Shown here: positions 15,776-25,612 of the stretch, one piece after another | Position numbering within the stretch: the stretch's first letter is position 1 | Layout of the letters: each line of letters opens with the position of its first letter | From: Streptomyces sp. R28 | Lineage (GTDB): Bacteria; Actinomycetota; Actinomycetes; Streptomycetales; Streptomycetaceae | DNA: 64,000 nt | Reading direction: 5' to 3' | NCBI RefSeq assembly: GCF_041052385.1 | Contig: NZ_CP163439.1 | Coordinates: 7,243,001 to 7,307,000, forward strand | Program-made: the position numbers and the translations under genes | The notes under the pieces: generated by a model | What the model was told of the DNA's origin: nothing | The model's input: the letters and a program-made list of their open reading frames with translations, nothing else | Databases searched by the model: none

Positions 15776-18490
15776 CTACGCCGGGCGCAGCCACACCGTC
15801 GCCAACGGCGGCAACGTCAGCCGGATGCTCGCCGCGCGGCCGTGCCACGGCTGGGCCTCCGGCTTGATCGGGTCGGGGTTCGTCACGTCGCTGCCGCCGT
15901 ACCTCGCCGCGTCGGTGTTCAGCGTCTCGTGCCAGGCCGGCACGTCGTCCGGCACGCCGAGGCGGTAGTCCTGGCGGACGACCGGCGACAGATTCGACAC
16001 CGCCAGCAGCGGAGCGCCCTCGGCGTCGTAGCGCAGGAACGCGAAGACGTTGTCGTCGGCCGCGTCGCCGACCACCCACTGGAAGCCGGACGGATCGGTG
16101 TCCCGTTGCCACAGGGCCGGGGTGTGGCGGTAGACCGTGTTCAGGTCGCGGACCAGGTCCCGCACGCCCCGGTGGTCGGGCTCCGCCCCGTACGCCGGGT
16201 CCAGCAGCCACCAGTCCGGGCCGTGCGCCTCGGACCACTCGGCGCCCTGCGCGAACTCCTGGCCCATGAAGAGCAGTTGCTTGCCGGGGTGGGCCCACAT
16301 GTAGCCCAGGTACGCGCGGTGGTTGGCCCGCTGCTGCCACCAGTCGCCCGGCATCTTCGACACCAGGGACCGCTTGCCGTGCACCACCTCGTCGTGGGAG
16401 ATGGGCAGGACGTAGTTCTCGCTGTAGGCGTACACCATCGAGAAGGTCATCTCGTTGTGGTGGTACTTGCGGTGCACCGGCTCCTTGGCCATGTACTCCA
16501 GCGAGTCGTGCATCCAGCCCATGTTCCACTTCAGCCCGAAGCCGAGGCCCCCGAAGCCGCCCGGGCCCGCCACGTGCGTCGGGCGGGTCACGCCGTCCCA
16601 GGCCGTGGACTCCTCCGCGATCGTCACGACCCCGGGGTTGCGCCGGTACACGGTCGCGTTCATCTCCTGCAGGAATGCCACCGCGTCCAGGTTCTCCCGG
16701 CCCCCGTGCTCGTTCGGGACCCACTGGCCCGGCTCGCGCGAGTAGTCCAGGTAGAGCATGGAGGCGACGGCGTCCACACGCAGGCCGTCGATGTGGAACT
16801 CCTCGCACCAGTACGTGGCGTTGGCGACGAGGAAGTTGCGCACCTCGCGCCGCCCGAAGTCGAACTCCAGGGTGCCCCAGTCGGGGTGCGCGGAGCGCAG
16901 CGGGTCCTCGTGCTCGTAGAGCGGACGGCCGTCGAACTCGGCCAGCGCCCAGTCGTCGCGCGGGAAGTGCGCCGGCACCCAGTCCATCAGGACGCCGATC
17001 CCGGCCTGGTGCAGGGCGTCGACCAGGAACTTGAAGTCGTCCGGCGTACCGAGGCGGGCCGTGGGTGCGTAGAGGCCGGTGACCTGGTAGCCCCAGGAGC
17101 CGCCGAAGGGGTGCTCGGCGACCGGCATCAGCTCGACGTGCGTGAAGCCCAGGTCCTTGACGTACGCCGGGAGCTGCTCGGCCAGTTGACGGTACGTCAG
17201 CCCAGGTCGCCAGGACGCCAGATGGACCTCGTACACCGAGAACGGCGCCTCATGGGTCGGGATCTCCCCGCGCCGCGCCAGCCAGTCCGCGTCACCCCAC
17301 TCGTGCTGCGAGGCGTGCACGATGGACGACGTGTTGGGCGGGGCCTCCGTGCGGCGGGCCATCGGGTCGGCGCGCAGTGTCTTCGAGCCGTCGGGCCGGG
17401 TGATCTCGAACTTGTACAGCTCGCCCTCGCCGATGCCGGGCACGAACAGCTCCCAGACGCCGGTGCCGCCGAGCGAGCGCATCGGATAGCCCGTGCCGTC
17501 CCAGAAGTTGAAGGTGCCGGCCAGGGACACGCCCCGCGCGTTCGGCGCCCACACCGTGAACCGGGTGCCGGTCACGCCCTGGTGCGTCATCGGCTCGGCG
17601 CCGAGCGCCCGCCACAGCTCCTCGTGCCGTCCCTCACCGATCAGATGCAGGTCGAGCTCGCCCAGCGCGGGCAGGAAACGGTACGCGTCCTCGGTCTCCT
17701 GGACCGACCCCTCGTACGCCACGAGGAGCTGGTAGTCCTCCGGTACGTCCCGCAGGGGCACGAGCCCCGAGAAGAACCCCTCCGCGTCGTCGTGCAGCTC
17801 TGCCCGCAGGTCGCCCGCGACGACGGTGACCGACAGGGCGTACGGCCGAAAGGCCCGGAAGGCGACCCCGCCGGGCACCGGATGCGCGCCGAGCACGGAG
17901 TGCGGGGCGTGGTGGGTGCCGCTGAGGAGACGGTCGCGGTCGACGGCGTCGAGGGCGGGGGAGACCGCCACGGGTGCCTGCGGCGGCGGGGCGGAGTGCG
18001 CAGCCGTGACCTTCTCGGCGGTTACCGCCTCTGCCGCGGGCTTGCGGGCGGGCGCCTTCTGCGCCGGGATCTTCTTCGCGGTGGCCTTCTGCGCGGGGAT
18101 CTTCTTGGCGGCGGCCTTCTTCGGGGTGGTGCTCTTCGGCGTGGTCGTGCTCTTCGCGGTGGTGGTCTTCGCGGCCGTCTTCTTGGCTACGGCCTTCTTC
18201 GCGACGGCTTTCTCGGCGGCGGCCTTCTTGGCCGGCGCCTTCTTCGCGGGGGCTTTCTTCGCAGCCGCCTTCTTCGCCGCGCCGGCCTTCGGAGCCGCTT
18301 TCTTCGCCGCCTTCTTCGCCGTCCCCTTCTTCATGGCCTCCGCGGCCTTTTCGGCGGCCTTGGCCGTGCCAGCCGTCGCCTTCTTCGCGACGCTCGTCTT
18401 CTCGGCCTTCTCCTCGGCCTTCTCCACGGTCGGCTTCTCGGCCGTCTTCTGCGGATGGGGACCGCTGGAGGGAGTGGTGCGGGGGGTCAC
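15776..18490 (-). CDS. glgB: 1,4-alpha-glucan branching enzyme with a long Ala/Lys-rich N-terminal tail
   Basis: A 904-residue protein. Residues 1 to about 180 form a disordered histone-H1-like tail of AKKA/PAKKA repeats. The remaining 724 residues match the usual GlgB length: an N-terminal CBM48 (TRFTVWAPNARGVSLAGTFNFWDG), a GH13 barrel with the nucleophile region DGLRVDAVASMLYLDYSR, acid/base IAEESTAW and SHDEVVHGK, and the C-terminal beta domain. GTG 18490 has GAGGAGG eight bases upstream and overlaps the mak stop as GTGA. It introduces alpha-1,6 branches into the glucan extended by GlgE. The tail may bind nucleic acid or polyphosphate (inference). Confidence 0.93.
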   Translation of the reverse strand: MTPRTTPSSGPHPQKTAEKPTVEKAEEKAEKTSVAKKATAGTAKAAEKAAEAMKKGTAKKAAKKAAPKAGAAKKAAAKKAPAKKAPAKKAAAEKAVAKKAVAKKTAAKTTTAKSTTTPKSTTPKKAAAKKIPAQKATAKKIPAQKAPARKPAAEAVTAEKVTAAHSAPPPQAPVAVSPALDAVDRDRLLSGTHHAPHSVLGAHPVPGGVAFRAFRPYALSVTVVAGDLRAELHDDAEGFFSGLVPLRDVPEDYQLLVAYEGSVQETEDAYRFLPALGELDLHLIGEGRHEELWRALGAEPMTHQGVTGTRFTVWAPNARGVSLAGTFNFWDGTGYPMRSLGGTGVWELFVPGIGEGELYKFEITRPDGSKTLRADPMARRTEAPPNTSSIVHASQHEWGDADWLARRGEIPTHEAPFSVYEVHLASWRPGLTYRQLAEQLPAYVKDLGFTHVELMPVAEHPFGGSWGYQVTGLYAPTARLGTPDDFKFLVDALHQAGIGVLMDWVPAHFPRDDWALAEFDGRPLYEHEDPLRSAHPDWGTLEFDFGRREVRNFLVANATYWCEEFHIDGLRVDAVASMLYLDYSREPGQWVPNEHGGRENLDAVAFLQEMNATVYRRNPGVVTIAEESTAWDGVTRPTHVAGPGGFGGLGFGLKWNMGWMHDSLEYMAKEPVHRKYHHNEMTFSMVYAYSENYVLPISHDEVVHGKRSLVSKMPGDWWQQRANHRAYLGYMWAHPGKQLLFMGQEFAQGAEWSEAHGPDWWLLDPAYGAEPDHRGVRDLVRDLNTVYRHTPALWQRDTDPSGFQWVVGDAADDNVFAFLRYDAEGAPLLAVSNLSPVVRQDYRLGVPDDVPAWHETLNTDAARYGGSDVTNPDPIKPEAQPWHGRAASIRLTLPPLATVWLRPA

Positions 18491-19968
18491 GGGCGGGGCC
18501 TCCTCGGCGAGGGTGGGGATACGGGGGTGGACGGGGACAGGGGCGGAGACGGGGACGGGGACGGGGACGGGGGATTGGGGCCGGTGTCCGCGGCCAGGCG
18601 GCGTATCGCGGACAGCGGTACCGGGAGCCAGTCGGGGCGGTGGCGGGCCTCGTAGACGACCTCGTAGATCGCCTTGTCGGTCTCGTACGCGCGCAGCAGC
18701 ACCGGATCGGTCCGCGGATCGGCTCCGCTGACCTGCGCGTATCCGGAGCAGTAGGCGGCCCGGCAGGTGTCGGCCCAGGCCCGTACCGGTGGGTCGGCCG
18801 AGTGGGCGGCGTAGTCGAAGGAACGCAGCATCCCCGCGACGTCCCGCACCGGAGGCTGCGGCATCCGCCGTTCGGCCAGCGGCTTCGACGGCTCGCCCTC
18901 GAAGTCGATCAGCCACCACTGCCCCGCGGGTGAGCGCAGGCACTGCCCGAGGTGCAGGTCGCCGTGGATGCGCTGGGCGGTCCAGGTGCAGCCCTCGGCG
19001 GCCAGGTCGGCCAGCGCCTCGAAGGCGGAGCGCAGACCGGGCGCGTACGGCCGTAGCGCGGGCACCGCCTGCGCGGCCGCGTCCAGCCGTTCGACCATGC
19101 CGTCGACCAGTTGCTGCACCTGCACGTGGCCCAGCGTCACCGTCGGCAGGGTGCGGGCCAGCGCCATGTGCACCTCGGCGGTCGCGCGCCCGAGCGCCCG
19201 CGCCGCGGCGGCGAAGTCCTCGCCCTTGGCCAGTTCGCGCAGCGCCAGCTCCCAGCCGTCCGCCGCGCCCTGCACGAAGGGCTGGAGCACGCCGAGGACG
19301 TAACCCTCGCCGGCCAGTTCCGCCCGGATCCACGCCGTCGGCGCGGGCACCCGGTCGCAGCTCTCGCGGGCCAGCGCCAGCGGCAGCTCCAGGTCGGGAT
19401 TGACGCCGGGCACGATGCGGCGCAACAGCTTCAGGATGAACGTATCGCCGTAGACGACCGACGAGTTCGACTGCTCGGAGGTGACCAGGCGCGGCACCAG
19501 GCCGGACCGGATCTCCTGGCTTTCGTCCCGCTCGAAACGCAGCGCGCCGATCCGGGCCCCGGTGCGCAGCGCCTCCAGGAGCAGCTCGGTGGGGCGGGGG
19601 TCGTACAGGGCGTCGTACACCGTGCGTCCGGCGAGCGGGCCCTCGGCCACGTGTCCGATCAGCGCGGGCGCGAGCCGCGGCGGCAGCGCCTCGCGCTCTC
19701 CTATGAGGAGCTGGTAGCAGTCCGCGGGCTGCTCGGGTGCGCCCGACAAGGGCGCGAGTGGCTGATGGGCGCGCACCAGCAGGTGGTACAGGCCCAGCTT
19801 GCCGCCGGGCGGCAGCAGCTCGGTGGCCGCCACCAGCGAGAACCCGGTGACCGGACGCCCCTTGCCCGCGAACCAGCGCTGCCGTGGCAGCCACTCCCTC
19901 AGGAGCGGGTCCAACGACGCAAGGAGGCCGGGAGGGGTCGTAAGGGTGCGGGTGACGGCTTTCGACAT
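18487..19968 (-). CDS. mak: Maltokinase (Pep2)
   Basis: A 493-residue kinase that phosphorylates maltose to alpha-maltose-1-phosphate with ATP. Motifs are the N-terminal LREWLPRQRWFAGKGRPV, the kinase loop RIHGDLHLGQCLR, WWLIDFEGEPSKPLAERR and RDVAGMLRSFDYAA, all typical of actinobacterial Mak. The C-terminus is a low-complexity Ser/Pro run encoded by a GGGACG-rich tract. ATG 19968 follows AAAGGA. It sits between treS and glgB in the GlgE-pathway operon and is coupled to glgB by a four-base overlap. Confidence 0.94.
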   Translation of the reverse strand: MSKAVTRTLTTPPGLLASLDPLLREWLPRQRWFAGKGRPVTGFSLVAATELLPPGGKLGLYHLLVRAHQPLAPLSGAPEQPADCYQLLIGEREALPPRLAPALIGHVAEGPLAGRTVYDALYDPRPTELLLEALRTGARIGALRFERDESQEIRSGLVPRLVTSEQSNSSVVYGDTFILKLLRRIVPGVNPDLELPLALARESCDRVPAPTAWIRAELAGEGYVLGVLQPFVQGAADGWELALRELAKGEDFAAAARALGRATAEVHMALARTLPTVTLGHVQVQQLVDGMVERLDAAAQAVPALRPYAPGLRSAFEALADLAAEGCTWTAQRIHGDLHLGQCLRSPAGQWWLIDFEGEPSKPLAERRMPQPPVRDVAGMLRSFDYAAHSADPPVRAWADTCRAAYCSGYAQVSGADPRTDPVLLRAYETDKAIYEVVYEARHRPDWLPVPLSAIRRLAADTGPNPPSPSPSPSPPLSPSTPVSPPSPRRPRP

Positions 19969-20016
19969 GGCGTCACGTCCTTTCCCCGGGCCGGTCGGGG
20001 TGTTACTGATGCGTGC

Positions 20017-20050
20017 CCCGGGCGGGGCGGGAGAACCCGCCCCGCCCGGG
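20017..20050 (-). terminator. Intra-operon hairpin between treS and mak
   Basis: CCCGGGCGGGGCGGG (20017-20031) pairs perfectly with 20036-20050 across an AGAA loop. It is the only strong hairpin inside the glgE-treS-mak-glgB operon and may attenuate mak-glgB expression or stabilise the upstream mRNA. Confidence 0.6.
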
Positions 20051-20053
20051 CTG

Positions 20054-21750
<1,697 letters not shown>

Positions 21751-21754
<4 letters not shown>

Positions 21755-23862
21755 TTTGTGGGTGACCCTCCGATCTGCGGGGTGGACGGTCGCAGGACGG
21801 TGAGGATGTGCGCGGGACGAGTGCCCGGTTCGAGACGCACGTAATTCGCCCTGCCCCAGTGATAGGTCTCGCCGGTGAGCTCGTCGCGCACCGGCACCGA
21901 CTCGTGCCATTCCAGGCCGAGTTGCGGCATGTCCAACGAGACCGTGGCCTCCTGGGTGTGGTGAGGGTCGAGGTTGGCGACCACCAGAACCGTGTTCGAA
22001 CCGCTTCGCTTCGAATAAGCGATCACGGCTTCCTTGTCCGTGTGATGGAAGTGGAGGTCGCGCAACTGCCGCAGGGCCGGATTGGCCCGTCGGACGGCGT
22101 TGAGCTGGGTGATCAGGGGGGCGATGGTGCGGCCTTCGCGTGCGGCGGCTTCCCAGTCGCGGGGCCGCAGCTGGTACTTCTCCGAGTGGAGGTACTCCTC
22201 GCTGCCGTTGCGCAGGGGGGTGTTCTCGCAGAGCTCGTAGCCGCTGTAGATGCCCCAGGTGGGGGAGAGGGTGGCGGCCAGCACGGCGCGGAGCTCGAAG
22301 GCGGGCCGTCCGCCGTGCTGGAGGAATTCGTGCAGGATGTCGGGGGTGTTGGCGAAGAAGTTGGGCCGCATGTAGGCGGCCGCCTCGCCGGACAGCTCGG
22401 TCAGGTACTCGGTGAGTTCCTGCTTGCTGTTGCGCCAGGTGAAGTAGGTGTACGACTGCTGGAAGCCGGTCTGGGCGAGGGTGTGCATCATCGCCGGGCG
22501 GGTGAACGCCTCGGCCAGGAAGATCACGTCCGGGTCGGTGCGGTTGATGTCCGCGATGACCTTCTGCCAGAACACGACCGGTTTGGTGTGCGGGTTGTCG
22601 ACGCGGAAGATCCGCACGCCGTGGGCCATCCAGTGCCGCAGGACGCGCAGGGTCTCGGTGATCAGGCCGTCCATGTCGGCGTCGAAGGCGATGGGGTAGA
22701 TGTCCTGGTACTTCTTCGGCGGGTTCTCGGCGTAGGCGATCGTGCCGTCGGCGCGGTGGTGGAACCACTCGGGGTGTTTGTGGACCCAGGGGTGGTCGGG
22801 GGAGCACTGCAGGGCGAAGTCGAGGGCGATCTCCAGGCCGAGTTCCGTTGCCCGGGCCACGAAGTGGTCGAAGTCCTCGATGGTGCCCAGGTCGGGGTGG
22901 ACGGCGTCGTGGCCGCCTTCGGGGGAGCCGATCGCCCAGGGCACGCCGACGTCTTCGGGGCCGGCGGAGAGGGTGTTGTTCGGGCCCTTGCGGAAGGTCG
23001 TGCCGATGGGGTGGATGGGCGGGAGGTAGACCACGTCGAAGCCCATCGCGGCGATCGCCGGCAACCGCCGTGCGGCGGTGCGGAAGGTGCCGTGGGGCTG
23101 CTGCGGGGTGCCCTCGGAGCGGGGGAAGAACTCGTACCAGGAGCCGTACAGGGCCCGCTCGCGCTCCACCAGCAGCGGCAGCGGATCCGTCACGGTGACC
23201 AGATCCCGCAACGGATACCGCCCCAACACCGCATCCACCTCGGGCGTCAGCGCGGCCGCCAACCGCCAGGCGGCCGGGCGGCTCTCGTCCCGCAGGGCCT
23301 CGACGGCCGCGAGGATCACTTGCCGTCCCTCGCCCTCGGGCACCGAGGCGGCCGCACGCTCGTACAGCCGCGCGCCCTCCTCCAGGACCAGGTCGGTGTC
23401 CATGCCGGCCGGGATCTTGATCTGGGCGTGGTGCCGCCAGGTCGTGACCGGATCGCCCCAGGCCTCGACCCGATACGTCCAGTGGCCGGGCTCGCCGGCG
23501 GTGACGATGGCGCCCCAGCGGTCGGTGCCCGGGGCCAGTTCACGCATCGGTGTCCAGCGGCCCGGACGGCCTTCCGGGTCGCTCAGGACGACATTGGCGG
23601 CGACGGCGTCATGCCCCTCGCGGAACACGGTGGCCGAGATCTCGAAGGTCTCGCCGGTCACCGCTTTGGCGGGCCTGCGCCCGTGCTGGACGATCGGGCG
23701 GACGTCGAGGACGGGTATGCGCCCGACGCCGCCGGCCGTGTCGCTCGCGGAGGGTCGCTCCCGAGTCGGCGGTCCGGTGTCGGCGGTGACGGTGCGCGGG
23801 ACGGGGGGTGCGTCGGTGCTGGACGTCGGGGGTGAGGACGACTGGTGGTGCATGGCGGGCAT
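21751..23862 (-). CDS. glgE: Alpha-1,4-glucan:maltose-1-phosphate maltosyltransferase (GlgE, Pep1)
   Basis: A 703-residue GH13_3 enzyme that extends alpha-glucan with maltosyl units from maltose-1-phosphate. The nucleophile Asp is at about 422 (VRIFRVDNPHTKPV) and the acid/base Glu at about 451 (IFLAEAFTRP). Both are offset by the same 28 residues from the S. coelicolor GlgE1 numbering I recall (D394, E423), an internally consistent check. The Ser/Pro/Thr-rich N-terminus of about 45 residues accounts for the difference. ATG 23862 has AGGAG five bases upstream. It is the first gene of the operon. Confidence 0.95.
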
Positions 23863-24035
23863 GACCGCTCCTGTCCGCGTCAACTTGGGTGGGCGGATGG
23901 CTGTGGGGAGGTGGGTCCTGCGTGTGCGCGCCCGGGGGCGCACAGGTGGGGTGTACCGGAGGAGCCTTCCCACCCTATTCGGGTACGCAATCCGGCACTT
24001 TGTTAACTACTCACGCGTATGTCTACACACAAGAC
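23863..24035 (-). promoter_or_regulatory. Upstream region of the glgE operon
   Basis: These 173 bp must contain the operon promoter. The region is AT-rich at 23980-24030 (a GTTAAC site and TGTGTAGACATACG on the minus strand). No -35/-10 pair with good spacing stands out, so I do not place a start site. Confidence 0.4.
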
Positions 24036-24062
24036 CGGCCCCGTTCCGCAGGAACGGGGCCG
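24036..24062 (-). terminator. Terminator after the subtilase gene
   Basis: CGGCCCCGTTCC (24036-24047) pairs perfectly with 24051-24062 around a GCA loop, 28 bp beyond the protease stop codon. Confidence 0.85.
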
Positions 24063-24089
24063 ATGCCTCCACTTGGCCGACAACAGGCG

Positions 24090-25292
24090 CTACGAGCCCG
24101 GTACTTGCAGGAGTCTGTCCGGTGAGCCGAGCCCTCGGCCGGAGACCTTGCCGGAAGCCGCCTGCGCCACCAACGCCTTGGACACCTGTGCGGGCCCGGC
24201 CTTGGGATGGTCGGCCAGATAGAGCGCGGCCACGCCCGCCGCGTGCGGCGACGCCATCGACGTACCGGAGAAGGTCGCCTTGCCGGTGTCGTTCGCGTAC
24301 GACGCGGAGGTGATCGACACGCCCGGGGCGAACAGGTCCAGGACCGAGCCGAAGTTGGAGAAGCCCGCCCGCGCGTCCTTGTCGTCCGTCGCGCCCACGG
24401 TGATGGCCTCCTTCACCGCCGCGGGGGAGTACAGGTCGGCCGGCAGCCCGTCGTTGCCCGCCGCGACCGTGTAGGTGACGCCGGACGCGATGGAGTTGCG
24501 TACGGCGGCGTCCAGCTGCGTGTTGCGGTAGCCGCCGAGGCTGACGTTGGCGACCGCGGGCTTCTTCGCGTGCTTGGTCACCCAGTCGATGCCCGCGATG
24601 ACCTGGGCCGTGGTGCCGCTGCCGGCGTTGTCGAGGACGCGTACGGCGACGACCTCGGCGTTCTTGGCGACGCCGTACCGGCCGCCCGCGACCGTGCCGG
24701 CGACATGGGTGCCGTGGCCGTTGCCGTCGCTCGCGGTCCGGTCGTCGCCGACGAAGTCCCAGCCGTAGCTCGCCCGGCCGCCGAAGTCCTTGTGCGAGAT
24801 GCGGATGCCGGTGTCGATCACGTACACCGTCACTCCGGCGCCCCCGGACTCGGGCCAGGTGTAGCTCTTGTTCAGCGGCAGGTTGCGCTGGTCGATGCGG
24901 TCGAGCCCCCAGGACGGCGGGTTCTTCTGGGCGTGGGCCGGCGTCACGCGGGTGTCCTGGACGACCGAGGCGACACGGGAGTCGGCTGCGAGCCGCTTGG
25001 CCTGTCTCTCGCTGGCCCGGACGGCGTAGCCGTTGAGGACCGTGCCGTAGGTATGGCTGATTTTCGCCCCGTACTTCTCGGCGAGGCTCTTTCCGGCCGT
25101 CGACGGAGCCTTCGTTCCCCCCTTGAGTGTCACCAGGTAACTGCCGCTGACGGAACCGGGTTCTCCGGCGCCGAGTATCTGCCCCTCCGGTGCGGCGTGC
25201 GCGGGCATGGTGGTGGCCGAAAGCGCGGCGACACAGGTCACCGCGGTCAGGCCACCGGCCCAGCGCAGACGCCGTATGCGCGTCCGTGCCAT
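24090..25292 (-). CDS. Secreted S8 family serine protease (subtilisin/proteinase K-like)
   Basis: A 400-residue preproprotease. The signal peptide covers about 1-34 (cut after PAHA), and the I9 inhibitor propeptide about 50-125 (GSYLVTLKGG, then ADSRVASVVQDTRV). The mature S8 domain has the triad Asp (VYVIDTGIRISHKDF), His (GNGHGTHVAGTVAGGRYGVAK) and Ser (FSGTSMASPHAAGVAALYLA). ATG 25292 follows GAGGAGGGG. The proteinase K-type start of the mature part (WGLDRIDQRNLPLN) is clear. It is divergent from glgP and probably degrades extracellular protein. Confidence 0.93.
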   Translation of the reverse strand: MARTRIRRLRWAGGLTAVTCVAALSATTMPAHAAPEGQILGAGEPGSVSGSYLVTLKGGTKAPSTAGKSLAEKYGAKISHTYGTVLNGYAVRASERQAKRLAADSRVASVVQDTRVTPAHAQKNPPSWGLDRIDQRNLPLNKSYTWPESGGAGVTVYVIDTGIRISHKDFGGRASYGWDFVGDDRTASDGNGHGTHVAGTVAGGRYGVAKNAEVVAVRVLDNAGSGTTAQVIAGIDWVTKHAKKPAVANVSLGGYRNTQLDAAVRNSIASGVTYTVAAGNDGLPADLYSPAAVKEAITVGATDDKDARAGFSNFGSVLDLFAPGVSITSASYANDTGKATFSGTSMASPHAAGVAALYLADHPKAGPAQVSKALVAQAASGKVSGRGLGSPDRLLQVPGS

Positions 25293-25612
25293 GGTGTGAG
25301 TCCCCTCCTCAACTCGGCGCACGGCGGCCCTGGTTCGCCGGGTGCACCCGACGTGGGCCGGTGCGCCACGGTCAGCCTCTCGTGCCGTGAGAAGTCGCCA
25401 CAAGGACGCCTACGGGGGCGGAATCGGCCATATCGCCCATGGGGGATGTGTAAAGGTTGCGGCACTTTTCGGACGGACGTGCTCTTTCCCCTGAGCTTGA
25501 CAGCCGCAAAACGCACTGTGGTGACGAAGCCCCGCATACCGATACCGTCGGGGGCGATGACGGGACCCACACCGCCGTGTGTCCCCTGCCACGCGCTGCC
25601 CGAGGTGGAACC
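25293..25612. promoter_or_regulatory. Divergent promoter region between the subtilase gene and glgP
   Basis: A 320-bp gene-free interval. On the minus strand TTTACA (25454-25449) and TATGGC (25432-25427), 16 bp apart, could drive the protease. On the plus strand a perfect TTGACA hexamer lies at 25497-25502 but lacks a convincing -10 at 16-18 bp. No strong palindrome was seen. Confidence 0.4.

Noticed and set aside
18491..19894. A long in-frame N-terminal extension of glgB through the whole mak gene
   Set aside because: The frame stays open, but its translation there is an Arg/Ala-rich shadow of mak. GTG 18490 has an ideal ribosome site.
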